NCBI GenBank assembly: GCA_963082975.1
Contig: OY720344.1
Span: 85,312,107 to 85,376,106, forward strand
Source: Labia minor
Lineage: Eukaryota > Arthropoda > Insecta > Dermaptera > Spongiphoridae
DNA: 64,000 bases
Reading direction: 5' to 3'
Numbering within the stretch: position 1 is the stretch's first letter; every line of letters starts with the position of its first letter. The translations under genes and the position numbers were made by a program. The notes beneath the pieces were generated by a model, which did no database searches, was not told the DNA's origin, and saw only the letters and a program-made list of their open reading frames with translations. Positions 1 through 12,919 of the stretch are shown here, in pieces.

Positions 1-1765
1 CTTTATTATATGATTGATATTATTATAGAAACAATTATTTATAACAATTGTCAAAGAATATATAAATAAATATAAAAATAGGTTAATATCTTCTAATCGA
101 TTTGAAAATAAATCTTGGATTATATTAATTAAAAGTTGATAATTTATTATTTTCAAGTAATTTTCTTCTTCGGGAACCGGAAATGTTCTTATTTTTGTAT
201 TTAATTGATAAAAAAAATTAGATTTCCGTTGAAATTTTATGAAATGCAATTAGTAATAGATAATAGAATATTTAACAGATTAACAATAATTATATTAAAT
301 TAAAGATAAAATAATCAATTCAAATATTTGATTAAATCAATATATATATATATATATATATATTATTTGAAAATTTCTAGTTATTTTTTATAAATAATGA
401 AAATTAAAATGTTTCATATAATCATTCGAAAAAAACTTTTGTTTATACTAAATGATCAAGATAAAATTACAAAATTGATGTGAAAAAAATTATTTTTTTC
501 TATTTTATATATTGAGTATTATACTTATCGATATCGCAGAATTTTTTTTTTCACAATTTCTACATTTTTTTTTATATTATATATATATGTATATATATAT
601 TGATCTGATGAAAGATACTTATTAATTACCTGTGCAAGTTAACTCCAATTGTTTTGTTGTTTTTTATTCTAAATGTTTGTGGGAAAAAATATCCAAAGTT
701 GATTTTTTTTTATTCAAATGAATGTTAGCCTTATAATGATTACAATAATGAGGCGAACCTTTAAGAAGAATAAAAATAAAAAGGAACGCGAAGGGAAACA
801 CTTTCAATTTCGTTTGATGTTTATCTATTCGTCTGAGAACTTGAAAACAGTGAAAAAGAGTAAGTCAAATTATTTATTCATCATTTGTTTGTTTAGAAAG
901 AAAATAAATTTGAAAATAAAAAAAAATAAATAAATAATTGCAAAGAAATATTTAAAGAATTTTTTTTTAAATTAATGAATTATTAATAAACTATAGTTTA
1001 ATAAATAACTATTTATTATGGTATAATGACAATTCTGAAATATTCGTTACTAATTATTATATTTCTTGAGACTAGACACGGAAATGCTTCACACGACTCC
1101 TCATCAGTTCAGGAAGCTATTCTAGTATTAACAATAAATATATAATTCATATGGAAAATCTTTTGTCTTTTTTTATGAATTATTTTAAAATAAATATTAA
1201 AATAAAATAAATTGCAAACGCTCCCCTTTAACAAATCGTTTAATAATATCGTATAATAATATTCTTAATATCGTTAAATAATATGTAGAAATAATTTTTC
1301 TATAAGAGCCTGACAAAGTTTATGGATGAATTGCTTCATTTTCATCGAAAAACGTTGGGCGCATTTAGTTTAATTTATTTATATGAACAATCAAGTCAAA
1401 TTTTTGTAATAATAAACATTTTATTAAACACCTAAACTGACCAATTTTTTTATCACGCAATAAAATTGATAGTATAAGAGTTAAGGAATTAATCTTTTAT
1501 TATTTTTCACTGTAATATACTTATATCAAAGTATGTATCAAAATTTAAAAGAATTTTTATTAAATTTACGTATTATCAATCAAATCCAAAATATTTGATT
1601 ATATTTGAAGAAATAGTGTATTAAAAAAATGTATATTTATATTATTTTATTATTTTTAGTGTAATTTTAATAAGATAAATTTATTTAATATTACAAGAGA
1701 AATAGAAAAGATGAAGTTATACGAAAATTTACAAATTGAATAAAACAAAAAAATATATTAATCTT
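1..1765. other. AT-rich non-coding DNA, no gene seen
   Basis: No open frame here has protein-like composition or plausible splice sites. There are short TA runs at about 343-362 and 577-600. A slightly GC-richer patch at about 1070-1125 could be an exon or a repeat scrap, but its frames close quickly and I cannot assign it. Confidence 0.6.
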
Positions 1766-2113
1766 CCAAAATTGATTTTATGCATACGTGGTAAAACGGA
1801 TCCCAAAAATTTGATTTGCGTTGTTTTGTCTAGAGATGACGATAAAAATTTATATAAATTAGGAAATAAACAGGGAATTTAAAACAATGAATTCGCCATT
1901 TGTGAACAAAAGTTTATATCATACGAAGATGTTCCTCAAGATGTTGAGAAATCGGTAAGAGAAATTATAGGAATGCAGTCCCTTACTGGTGGCCAAGGTT
2001 TTAAAAGATGCATCTGTAAAGGAACATGTTCCTCAAAAAAATGCAGTTGTAAAAATGCTGGAATATTATGTAATTCCAAGTGCCACAATAGCAATTCTTG
2101 CTCAAATAAATAG
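1766..2113 (+). pseudogene. Decayed C-terminal end of a retroelement-type integrase (KRBA2-like)
   Basis: One reading frame runs from about 1766 to a TAG at 2111-2113, interrupted by one in-frame TAA near 1878. The translation has the pattern found after the integrase core of KRAB-A-domain-containing-2-like / mobile integrase proteins. A small beta-rich segment (with TDPKNL and YKLGNKQGI) comes first. Next is a linker ending GGQGFKRC, and last a dense cysteine cluster (CICKGTC, CSC, ILCNSKCHN, SCSNK). That cluster resembles the CxCx(3)C repeats at the end of such integrases. The upstream catalytic core is absent or unrecognisable, so this is a 3' remnant. Family assignment is from memory of the cysteine tail; the stop and open frame are seen directly. 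Confidence 0.6.
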
Positions 2114-2546
2114 CACTTTCTTCATTATGAAATTTCTATATGTTCCTTTATAATTTTATAAAATTTAACTGTTATAATAAAAAAAAGTATGTTAATATTA
2201 TAATTATTTGTTTGATTCCGATCGTATTGGTCCTAAAAAACTAGGACGAAAATAGTATTTATGAATATTGGGATCATAAGCTACGACATATTATATGTAA
2301 TAAGTATGTTTTGTTTCTCATTCACATTTTTGAATTAAAATAATTTTCGTTATTAAAGCTTTTTGTATTATGTTTATTTAAATAAATTTTTTTTTACTGC
2401 AACAACATTTTTAATTTACTTGTATTCCACCTTTCCTTAAAATACGAAGGTAAGAGTATACATTTACCAAAACGTAAAGGCAGGTGTACACATTTGCCGG
2501 GAAATGTACATATAAATTATATTCAGTTTATTTATACCTAACTTTT
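2114..2546. other. Non-coding spacer
   Basis: AT-rich sequence without a gene. From about 2456 on, a motif around ACATTTACC/GGTAAATGT recurs in both orientations. It belongs to the neighbouring hairpin rather than to coding sequence. Confidence 0.5.
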
Positions 2547-2630
2547 GTTACAGTAAATGTACACTCTTGGGAAATGTACACATTTACCGAAAAATGTATA
2601 CATTTCCCAAGAGTGGACATTTACCGTAAC
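2547..2630. repeat. Long near-perfect hairpin (39-bp arms, 6-bp loop)
   Basis: The arm at 2547-2585 and the reverse complement of 2592-2630 match at 36 of 39 positions, around a 6-base loop (ACCGAA). The arms begin and end with GTTAC/GTAAC. The hairpin directly abuts the 5'-truncated family-A copy that starts at 2631. It takes the place of that copy's first bases, so it could be a fold-back insertion or a rearranged end. Confidence 0.8.
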
Positions 2631-3153
2631 AGAGGTATTGTTTTCACACCAAATTTCACATGTGGAGATTTTTACATATCTCCGCGAATCAATGCATTTT
2701 CAGAAAAAAGTATTTTTAGCATAATGTCTGTCCGTCCGTTCGTATAACGGATTTTGATGAAATTTGGTATATTTACTTAATGATGATGAATTGATCAACT
2801 TTTGGTGCAAATCCGGAAACCGGAAGTGGTAGTATTAGCGATCGACGATAGGAAGGGAAGGGTTATTTTTACATATTTTTATATATATCCACAAATTGCA
2901 CTTTGTATTGATTTTATCCTCGGGAAAATCATCTTCATTAGTTTTTTCTTAATTTAAAATTATATGACGTCACAGCTAGCTCTTACTTATATATTATAAA
3001 TAAAATAAAATTAAAAATATTTATGTTATATCCATATCTGTTTTTTATTGCATTAATAGATACATTTAAATTATTTGAAATTGTGTCTGTAGCTGGAAAT
3101 TAATTTATTTCAAACCGTCGGTCGGTTCTGTGCCTGGCCACAGGCCAACATAT
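2631..3153 (+). mobile_element. Family-A element, copy 1 (5' end lost)
   Basis: It aligns by eye with the copies at 8061, 51956, 52633 and 56868: the GGTATTGTTTTCACACC start block, the TGTCTGTCCG microsatellite, the GATTTTGATGAAATTTGGT block, the internal repeat of the start block, and the CGTCGGTCGGT end. The first 20 or so bases are replaced by the hairpin at 2547-2630. It is non-coding and non-autonomous. Confidence 0.75.
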
Positions 3154-3409
3154 TTTTCTTTAAAATCGGATTTTATAATATAAAAAAATTAAATTTAATA
3201 TTTATCTTTACATTCAATTACCTATTTTTTCCTATATATATAGGAAGGGGAAAATCTTATTGTTAGTGTGACTTATACCCACTAAAAACCTTATTTAGAA
3301 AAACCATGATCCATTCTCTATATTTTTCAAAATTTTCTTCCACCATAGTCTGTTTTTTTAGCTATTTTTTATAGACTTATAATAGTCTCTTTAATTCTCT
3401 TATCAGTCG

Positions 3410-3461
<52 letters not shown>

Positions 3462-4737
3462 GTAAGGCGAAGCCTTGTTGCAGGTAAAAATATTGAATTC
3501 GAGTTTTTATAGAAGTTTTAAGGATACTAAGTCTAAAAACATGTTCACAGAATGAGATATGTATCTATATACCTGGGGTGTTACAGAAAATTCTTTGCTC
3601 AAATCGACTAACCTAAAGCAGCATTTTACATAAATGATTTTACAAGTGATTTATCAAAAACTGCTTTAACGATTTCATTATATCAAAGTCAAATATAATT
3701 ATCATTATTTTCAAGAATATTTTAAAAGAGCTGAAATGCCGAATTAGCAAAATGCTTTCTTATAAAATACATAACATTTATTGTAATATAGATAAGTAGC
3801 ATTTTGTTAACAGTAATAGATGATGCTGAAATAAAAAATATCATATGTTGTGTGAAATAAATGATAATAAAATATGAAAAATTAATTTTGGTTGTAATAT
3901 AAATTTAATAGTAGTAATTGCAAATTGATTGATTTTATTCATAAAATAGGTAAATCGATATAATTGAGAGTAAATCAAATAATTAGATTTACTTTAATGT
4001 TCCAATTAATTTATTTATGTGTATTATAAATTATAAAAATAAGAAAGATCAATATTAATATTACTTTTTATAAGGAAACATTACAAAAAAATCTTAGGAG
4101 TAAAGATGTATATGATTATACATATATTTTTATTTTTTAATTTCTAAAATAATTAATTGATATTTAATCACATAATAAAAATTGAAATTTTTCATTCAGT
4201 ATTAAAAAATATCTGAAAAATTATATTTTATTTTAAATTTCAGGATTGAATTTACATCTATTTTCTAGTCTTCTATGTGTGTGTAAAATTTTTAAAATTT
4301 CGTTATCCTATATTTAAAATTGAAATTAAAAAAATAAATCTAAATATTATCTAATTTTACCATTACCAACCACCACCCTCTCTTTTTACATGCTGTTATT
4401 TATTAGAATAAAATGCATTTTAGTTAAAACTACTTCTAAATAAAAATAAATCCATGAATAGTAAGTAGTAGGATTGTAGAAAGCAAAGACGATTCCGGAA
4501 AAAGATGTCTGATAATTATAGTTTGTCTTTTGTTTCCTAAAAATATTTCATAATAATGAAATAAACCTTTAACGTTAATTATAATAAAATGAAAGTAAAA
4601 AAAATAACAATTAAAATGATGTTCATGTTTCACGAAATATAAATTTTACAATGCATTTAACCAAGTATTTTTTATTCAAAAGAAAGTATATATTCGTTTT
4701 TTTAAAATATCTTCAAATATGTTATAGATAATATATA
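3154..4737. other. AT-rich spacer with a TA microsatellite at 3415-3458
   Basis: About 22 TA units lie at 3415-3458. The rest is low-complexity AT-rich DNA in which I see no gene or recognisable element. Confidence 0.6.
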
Positions 4738-4970
4738 AAGGGTGATTTTTTAAGCCTAGTTTTTTTAAAAATCGAATAAAACACTCAAATTGCATCATAT
4801 ATTCAAAATTTTTATTGGAATTGATAAATTGGCCATTGCCATTTACATTTTAAAGATAACGTCATGTAAATGTTGTCAGCGGCTCCGTTTCAAAAGGTCC
4901 AATTTTGCGTCACTTTTTCGAGCATTATATATATATATATTATATATATATATATATATATACTAGATAC
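4738..4970 (+). mobile_element. Terminal fragment of a DNA transposon, probably mariner-like
   Basis: It starts AAGGGTGATTTTTTAAG, a terminal pattern I associate with mariner/Tc1-class insect elements. About 190 bases of more complex sequence follow, and then it runs out into a broken TA microsatellite (about 4926-4962). No transposase frame and no opposite end are visible. Family assignment is tentative. Confidence 0.35.
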
Positions 4971-6921
4971 TAGACGAACCCGTTGAAAACGGTGTTTTCA
5001 ATTTAAGTTTAAACTTAATTTGTATCTAACTTCATAATGTTACAGGCATCACATACATATATATATATAAATACAACGGAAATTATGTACTACTCTAAAA
5101 CATATTTGTTGGTAATCTATACAATTTGATATAATTATAAAATATAAATTTTTTAATTATATTTTTTAAGCAAAATAACAATAATATTTATTTCCCTTTG
5201 AGAAGATTCACGATATTAAAAATAGAAATAAATAAATGTCTTATTTTTCATAAAAGCGTTGATCTGATTAGATTTAGAAGATCTCAATAGAACGAAATTG
5301 ATATATACTCAGCATGCGGAAATAGAGTTAAATATAATATATATATCATTTTTATAAATAAATCTAAATTTAAAAATTGAAGGTATAATTCATTTGATTG
5401 TTTGCCAGATCTCGAATGAATCTCATTCAGGAATTCTTCAAGTAAAATGTGATAGAAATATAAAAATATCATTGCTCAATAGAAGTGTCTTTTTATGAGC
5501 TCATCTTTAACGATGATAGATCAAGTATGAAAGACCTTCATCAATTCACATCAAAGAGTGACATTTTCGGAGAATCTTGAAAAGAGATAAGCACTTAATA
5601 ATCAATTATCTCAACCATAGTCCATTAAAAGTTGGTTGATTTCAATATAATTCGATAATAACGATGTCACGTTAAATTTTAACAATTAACTTAAAATATA
5701 ATGCAAGATTTGAATTTCCAAACTGAATGCCACCACTAAATGAATGATCATTAACAAGAAGAAATCTTTAATGACTTAATGTAATGAATAATGACAAAAC
5801 AATGAGAAATTCTATTTGAATGTAATTTTTATAAGTACTATAAGTATAAATTTAAAAAAATTGAAAGAAGAAGCTGGTATTTGGATGATAATGAGCATAT
5901 AAACTTTTATTTATACTATAATAATATAATATACATATTATATTTAATATAATATAATATATAATATGATTTAGTGACATATAAATCAGATATGTAGTTT
6001 CTTCTAGAGGAAAAATAGGGGTAATTTTTTGAAGTTTTTTTTGGCCTAAAATGAAAACTTCTAAAAACAAAATCTGTATTTTTTTAATTCTAAAAAAAAT
6101 TCTTAAAATTAGAAAATTTTTTATATAAAATTTATATAAAATAATTGATAAGATCAATTCAATTCATTGTTGATATTGAAAATTCAAATTCAAATTTTTG
6201 AATTTATAAAATATCTTATATAACTTCCATTCGGTTTTATTTAAATAATATATAATAATGAAGTAATAAAATACTAGAATAATATTTTTTTATTTAAAAT
6301 TAATTGTTATACATTAATAATTTAATTAAATAAGAACTTAAACACTTAATAGATTTAATAGAAAAGATTTCATATAAACATTAGAACAGGTAAATAATGT
6401 TTTACTGGAATCATAAATAAATTTTTATATACATAATTTTATAAATATCATTAATTGTATTTAATCATTGTACATTTTTTATCTGAAAGTTTTATTTATG
6501 TGAAAATAATCGTTACAACCAGTTAGAAACTTTTTGAGGTCAAATAGGAAATAAATTCAATAATTACTTCATATATCCAGATAGATTTCTACAAAACCCA
6601 ATAATAAATAGTTTTGATGATTTCATTAATGCTTCAATCTGATAAAAAAATAATACGATAAAAAAAATTAGTTTTAAGATGAATTGGATTTAACTTAAAA
6701 TTGTTTTCAAAAGAATGATTCTGTTTAGAAAGGTAAAATAACATAAAAGTTTTTATACATACTTAATATACTTTGAAAATTTGAATAAACACACAACTAA
6801 TTTTAAAATATATAATATATTAATTAGTAAGAAATTCCAAATAAATCTAGTATCAAATGGTAAATTTATTAATGAATATATGTATTCGCCATTTTGGGAT
6901 TTAAATTCTATTTTTAAATAA
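4971..6921. other. AT-rich spacer, nothing recognised
   Basis: Low-complexity AT-rich sequence with many stops in all frames. I see no repeat shared with other parts of the window. Confidence 0.55.
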
Positions 6922-7506
6922 GCTGGAGTGTCTTCACTCCACTAACTCGTAATTTGAATTGGATTCAATAAAACATATATTATATTTAAATTAAAATTAA
7001 TTAATTATAAATTGTAAATTAAAATTAATAAATATTATTTATTAAACCAGCGCATGTTTGGCTCTTTGTTGATGGCACAACGTCACGTGCTGGCTCATGA
7101 TTTGCAGTGTTAAAACATTAATTCTAGTACTTTCAGTGATTCAATCAAGGAGTTTTATACAATTTTTAATCATGTGAAAAACTATCAAACGTATATCTTT
7201 ATTTTTACTTAGGTCACTTTAGAGGAAAAAAACGTTGTAGATAATGACGCTTTGAGCCCTTGAGCTAAATTTCTCAAAAGTTGATAGAAAACTACGAATT
7301 TTGAATAATGCCCCTATACCAAATTTCATGATTCTAGCTCAAACCGTTTTTTCGTAATCTTGTCTACATACACACACACACATGGGCAGACATTTTCCTC
7401 AACCTTGGTGAAAATGATTCAGGAACCTTCAAAAGGTATAAAAAATCAAAATCTCGACATCGAAATTTTCGTGATCGCAATACTAGTTATCTCTGGCGAG
7501 ATAGTA
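6922..7506 (+). mobile_element. Family-B element, copy 1
   Basis: Full-length member. The 5' end has a small hairpin (GGAGTG-TCTT-CACTCC). The middle has a conserved block with GTGTTTGGCTCTTTGTTGATGG, and a CA microsatellite follows TTGTCTACATA. The copy ends at the GAGATAGT hairpin arm. Non-coding; the THTH-type frames across the CA run are artefacts. Terminal hairpins and a central microsatellite resemble non-autonomous Helentrons (HINE/DINE-1). Confidence 0.75.
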
Positions 7507-8060
7507 AAAAAGTTGATAGAGAACTATTATTACATATATTTAATCGATGATAAATATAAATAACATAAATAAATAAATAAAATCAAACCCTTTGATATAT
7601 AAAATAATTATAATAAGATATTATATTATAATATTTTATATTATAATATATTACATTTGACATTAATTTCAAAAATTTTAATGTTTTTGTTTTCTATATA
7701 CAATATGATAGATATATGGGTGAAAGTAAAATATATATAATATATTATTTAGCATTACATTTAGTTTCTTAAAAGTTATTATTTAAAATAAGAATACTCT
7801 TTAATAATATTTAAATTCTTGGATTTCATAAATTTTTTTGTCCTTTTTGTAAATCATCATGACATTTCTTTTCTAAAAAAAATGATCCAAATTAGAGAGG
7901 AAATAATAAAATATTTGGTTAAATAGAAAAAGAAAGTGTTATAAACAGTGGGTGGAAAGATTAAAAAGTATATCATAGATGTTTATTAAAAATTAATAAA
8001 AAAAATTTCAAAATATTTAATAGAAAAGTAAGAAAATTAGCCTAATTAGTGACTTATAAT
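7507..8060. other. AT-rich spacer, nothing recognised
   Basis: There are short palindromic TATAATAT runs around 7620-7650 and otherwise simple AT-rich DNA. Confidence 0.5.
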
Positions 8061-8706
8061 TTTTACCGACCAACGATAGTAATTACCGACCGACGATAGT
8101 AATAGGGAGGTATTGTTTTCACACCAAATTTCAAATGTGGAGATTTTCACATATCTCCACGAATCATGATTTTCTTAACAGAAAAAAGTATTTTTAGCAT
8201 GATGTCTGTCCGTCCGTCCGTCCATCCGTATAGATGTGTCCAGCTTGAACGGCTCAACGGATTTTGATAAATTGGTATATTTACTTAATGCATCAGTATG
8301 ATTAATTGATCAACTTTTGGTGTATATCCGGAAACCGGAAGTGGTCGTATTACCGATCGACGATAGGAAGGGAAGGGTTATTTTCACACCAAATTTCATA
8401 CGAGGAGATTATTTTACACATCTCCACGAATCATGCACTTTGTTTTGGTTTTCCCCCGGAAAAATCATCTTCATTAGATTTTTCTTAATTTAAAATTATA
8501 TGACGTCATCCAGCCCTTCATGACATCACAGCCAGCACCTCATATATTATAAATAAAATAAAATTAAAAATATTTATGTTATATCCATATCTGTTTTTTA
8601 TTGCATTAATAGATACATTTAAATTATTTGAAATTGTGTCTGTAGCTGGAAATTAATTTATTTCAAACCGTCGGTCGGTTATGTGCCTGGCCACAGGTCA
8701 ACTTAT
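8061..8706 (+). mobile_element. Family-A element, copy 2, with a duplicated head
   Basis: Full-length copy. The terminal unit ACCGACCRACGATAGTAA is present twice in tandem (8065-8105) where other copies have one. The TCCG microsatellite is at about 8210-8230. A second start-like block (GATCGACGATAGGAAGGGA) follows at about 8356. The inverted end CGTCGGTCGGT is at 8669-8679. Confidence 0.8.
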
Positions 8707-9030
8707 TTTGTTTTTTTTTTTAAATTTTTAATTAATATTTTTATTTTAATTTTTTAGTTTAAATTTTATCTTTTATTAACGAATTAAGTAAATTTCAACT
8801 AAATAGATATAGGATTTGAAAAAGATCTATTTTTAGATTCCAACTTTACCATTTGGGGCAGCTTTTGTACTTAAAATATTTATTACGAAATTATAATGGT
8901 TTATTAACCGTTAAATAATTTAAATTTTCTTTTTTTAGAAATTAGAACCATTATTCCTTATCGAGTCATTATTTATTATTCATTAAACTTTATTTATTTA
9001 TAAATTTTAGTGGAATTTAATTTAAAATTA
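8707..9030. other. AT-rich spacer, nothing recognised
   Basis: Simple AT-rich sequence between two repeat copies. Confidence 0.5.
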
Positions 9031-9647
9031 GCTGGAGTGTCCACAATTTGAATTGGATTAAATAACATAATATATTATATTTAAATTAAATTTAATTAAT
9101 TATAAATTATAAATAATAAATATTAAACCAGCGTATGTTTGGCTTTTTGTTGATGGCACCATGTCACGCGTTGGCGCGTGAGATTTGCAGTGTTAAAAAA
9201 TTAATTCTGGTAATTTCAGTCAATTAATCAAGCTGAAATTATATATATAGCAGTTTTATTCAATTATTAATCATGTGAAAAATTATCAAACATATATCTT
9301 TATTTTTACGGTCACTTTAGAGGAAAACAATACCTCCCTTACTATCGTCGGTCGGTAAAAAATCAAAACGTTATAAGTAATGACCCTCTCCCGGTTGAGC
9401 TACATTTCTCAAAAGTTGATAGAAAACTACGAATTTTGAATAATGCCCATGTACCAAATTTCATCATTCTAGCTCAAACCGTTTTTTCGTAATCTTGTCT
9501 ACATACACACACACACACACACATGGGCAGACATTTTTCTCAACCTTGGTGAAAATGATTCAGGAACCTTCAAAAGGTATAAAAAATCAAAATCTCAACA
9601 TCGAAAATTTTCGTGATCGCAATACTACTTATCTCTTACGAGATAGT
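9031..9647 (+). mobile_element. Family-B element, copy 2
   Basis: Same block order as the other B copies, with a longer CA microsatellite (about 9505-9522). Its 5' hairpin is partly deleted, and its 3' hairpin loop is mutated (ATCTCTTACGAGAT). A 31-bp inverted piece of the family-A head sits inside it at 9326-9356. Confidence 0.75.
9326..9356 (-). repeat. Solo head fragment of family A inside family-B copy 2
   Basis: The reverse complement reads ACCGACCGACGATAGTAAGG and continues to GGTATTGTT. It is the first 31 bases of family A and nothing more. Other B copies lack it at this point, so it is an insertion. Confidence 0.75.
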
Positions 9648-10790
9648 AAAAAAATAATTTTACTTTCAGCACTATCATTTTCAGAGAATCACAATTCATT
9701 TAGGTATTTCCAACATTTATTGGTGTAATATTTTAAATTAATTAGTACCTCTTAGTAATGTTTTAATATGAATGCAAAAAACAAATTAATATAAAATACA
9801 AAATAATAATAAAATCATATTTTATGATGATCATCGATTGGATTATAATAATAATAAATTTGATATGATCGTGTACATCAAGTCAAAGGTTGTTCGGGTT
9901 CGTTAATTCTATTCGTGTGGAACTTGATTTATTTTTATTTATTTCTTTTGGAAGAGCGATATGTTATAGATCGTGATGGAAGAAAGTGCACGAATTTTTG
10001 AAATCTCATCTCATTCAACTATCATCAAATGAATGTCACTGATTTTATAAGGAAATATTAGAAAATAGACACTAATTAGAAAATACATTTTGGCAAATAT
10101 ATATAATCAGATGAGTACAATAAAGATTCTATTGTATAATCACTTTATTCAATAAATTACTAACCAATAGTATTCAATAAATTATTTGAATAATCAAATA
10201 AATAAAATATATATAAATGATTAAATTTATAAGTAAATAAATTTATATTTATAAAAAATTATTATTTAAATCATTAGTAAATCACATTCTTATTAATATT
10301 GTATTTTTAATTTTTCATTATATTCAGTGAAATTATTAAAATCTCACTCTTAATTTATTATATTTTTATTGAAGTGTGTGAATAAACAAATAAAATGAAA
10401 GTCGGATTAAAAATATTTTTATTTTTGGGATATCCGGATATTTTGGTATAATTATCTTCAATAGTTTAATTATTTTCCCATAAGATTTGCATTGGTGATA
10501 TAATTTAGATACTTAACCCAATTTAAAAAGTTTACATTTTGTGGTTACTCTTTATATAAATCGATTTTATGGATTAAGAATTGTAAATTGGGTAAAATAA
10601 ATATTTACTATATTTTATATCGAAAGTTATGCTGTAACTAGACAGGAGAATAGAGATCAAATTTATATTATACTTTACACATCAATACATAATACCATTG
10701 GGTAAAAGTATTGGAAGGTATAATTAAGGGGCTGGTTGAAATGAAAGTCAGAAAAATTTATTCAAGAGAGATAAATGATAAAACAAAAAA
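9648..10790. other. AT-rich spacer, nothing recognised
   Basis: I see no gene-like frame, RNA gene or shared repeat. Confidence 0.5.
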
Positions 10791-11384
10791 TCTCCACTCG
10801 ACTATCTCCCAAATTTGAATTGGATTAATTAACATATTTTAAAAATAAATTTAATTAATTAAATTATAAATTAAAATTAATAAATAATATTTATTAAACC
10901 AGGGCGTGTTTGGCTCTTTGTTGATGGCACCAGGTCACGTGCTTGCGCGTGATTACCAGTCAACGTGTTAAAAAATTAATTCCTGTACTTTCATTCATTC
11001 AATATATATTCTCATTCTATATATAGCAGTTTTATACAATTTTTAATCAAGTGAAAAACTATCAAACATATATGTTTTTACGGTCAGAATAGAGAAAAAA
11101 AATGAAAACGTGCGTAGGTAATGGTCCTCTTCCGAAAGAGCTACATTTCTCCAAAGTTGATAGAAAACTATGAATTTTGAATAATGTCCGTGTACCAAAT
11201 TTCAATATTCTAGCTCAAATCGTTTTTGCGTAAAATTGTCTACATACACACAGACAGACATTTTTCTCGACCTTATTGTTAGAGAAAATGACTCAAGGAC
11301 CTTCAAAACGCATAAAAACATCAAAATCGACATCGACAACGAAAATTTTAATGAACGCAATACTATCTCTGGCGAGATAGTAAA
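10791..11384 (+). mobile_element. Family-B element, copy 3
   Basis: It starts within the 5' hairpin (TCTCCACTCGACTATCTCCC) and ends with the complete terminal hairpin ACTATCTC-TGGC-GAGATAGT near 11381. The CA run is short, with CAGACAGACA. Confidence 0.75.
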
Positions 11385-11485
11385 AACAGATTTGATAGAT
11401 TATTTTTCTAAAGCAAATTAAATAAGAAGACAAAATGTAAATTGTAAAAATAACTAATTAAATCATTGTCATTTATGTATGAAAT

Positions 11486-11768
11486 CAGGGCCGCGGCGTG
11501 CACGTGTGCAAGGTGGGCGCTGCCCACGGGCGCCTGGTGTAGGGGGCACCAAACTGACCATTCTTTTTTATTTTATGTATTCTGACTATATTTTTAAATT
11601 TATTAATTTATTTATAGAAATATTCAAACTGTGAATTAGAGCATTGTGCGTAAAAGTGTAAATTAGTGCCAATAGCAATTAAGTGGTAAGCTTTTATTGT
11701 TCTATTGATAAAGGGGGCGCTTTTTAAAAATTTGCACACGGGCACTTTGCACCCACGTCGCGGCCCTG
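11486..11768. mobile_element. hAT-type MITE, 283 bp, with 8-bp target duplication
   Basis: The ends CAGGGCCGCGGCGTG and CACGTCGCGGCCCTG are inverted repeats with one mismatch in 15. TATGAAAT flanks both sides exactly (11478-11485 and 11769-11776). The GC-rich ends and AT-rich middle fit a non-autonomous hAT element. No coding capacity. Confidence 0.9.
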
Positions 11769-11776
11769 TATGAAAT

Positions 11777-12639
11777 TATATATGTAACTATTCAAATTAT
11801 TTTATAATAGGCAGAGAGGAAAGTATGTAATTGATGCAATTTAATTTCATAAAATTATTTTATATAAGACCATTAGGCTTAATAAATATTTTCCATGAAT
11901 TGTAAAGATTGCATAGAAATATTTTTTTATGTTAATTGATGATTATAATTCATCGTTTAAAGTGAACCTTAAGGATTTTGTCTTCACTTATTGGCTTTCA
12001 TTTGAAAACTCTCTATTTGTTTAGGTGACCAATTGTTTAGAGGTTTTCGATTTCTCTTTTTATTTTTAATGATTAACACTGATGTCCACATCTTTTAAAA
12101 TTCTTGAAGGATCATTTAGAAACGTCCTTGAATAATAAATGTTCAAGAAAGTGTTAGGATGAGGATCTCGTGATAAATCATAGGGAAAAAGGAACATAAA
12201 TATAAAATTATTTTACAATTACTCTTTCATCTTTTATATTTAGTGGTCTTTAAAATAGAAATAATAATAATCAATTATGATTAAAATAGTAATATGATGT
12301 CTTATATATATATAACGGAATAAGAAGTTGAATAATAATAAAATTAATAAATTTATGAATTAGTTGTTGAATGAAGAAGTTTATAGATATTAGTTAAAGT
12401 CGTATGTCCACTTTAGTATATACCATGAAGAAATAAAAATTATGAAATAAGAATCTGCAGAAATTATTAACATATTATAATAAAAATTATTAATTAAATA
12501 TTCATGGATATATTTTTGTATTATTTACTCAATTTAAAAATATTTTCTGTATCTTTTATATTTAACTTTTGTTTACAATATTATTTAGATTATTTTTATT
12601 TTATATTTGGAAAGATTCTAATATAGAACTTATATAAAT
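11777..12639. other. AT-rich spacer, nothing recognised
   Basis: There are no supported features in this stretch. Confidence 0.5.
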
Positions 12640-12919
12640 CAGTGGAACCTCGGGTTACGAGTATCCCGATTGTAGAGTTTTCACCTTCTATTCTATTTAA
12701 ATTTTGATGAGTAAACAATTGTTTTAATATTTTATACATAAATTAAGTTATTATTATCATTAATAAATATTATTGTTTATTATTAAATATAATTTTTTTC
12801 GTAGTGATATTTTGGGGTCTGGAAAGAATTAATTTAATTTATATTACTTCTTAAGGAAAAGATTCTTTCAGGTTTTGAACTACCGGATAGAATTAAACTC
12901 GTAAGCTGTGATTTCACTG
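12640..12919. mobile_element. Pogo/Tigger-like MITE remnant
   Basis: It begins CAGTGGAACCTCGGGTTACG, the typical Tigger/pogo terminus. It ends in a diverged inverted copy (TCGTAAG... TTTCACTG). No transposase remains and the TA flanks are not clean. Confidence 0.6.

Noticed and set aside
718-933. 71-codon Lys/Asn-rich frame
   Set aside because: AT-driven composition, no splice or domain support.
3415-3458. TA run considered as an origin or structural element
   Set aside because: Similar TA runs occur at many places (19174, 42029, 60150); ordinary microsatellites.
7360-11421. Open frames starting MSTYTHTH in three places
   Set aside because: They translate the CA microsatellite and neighbouring block of family B in each copy and break at different points.
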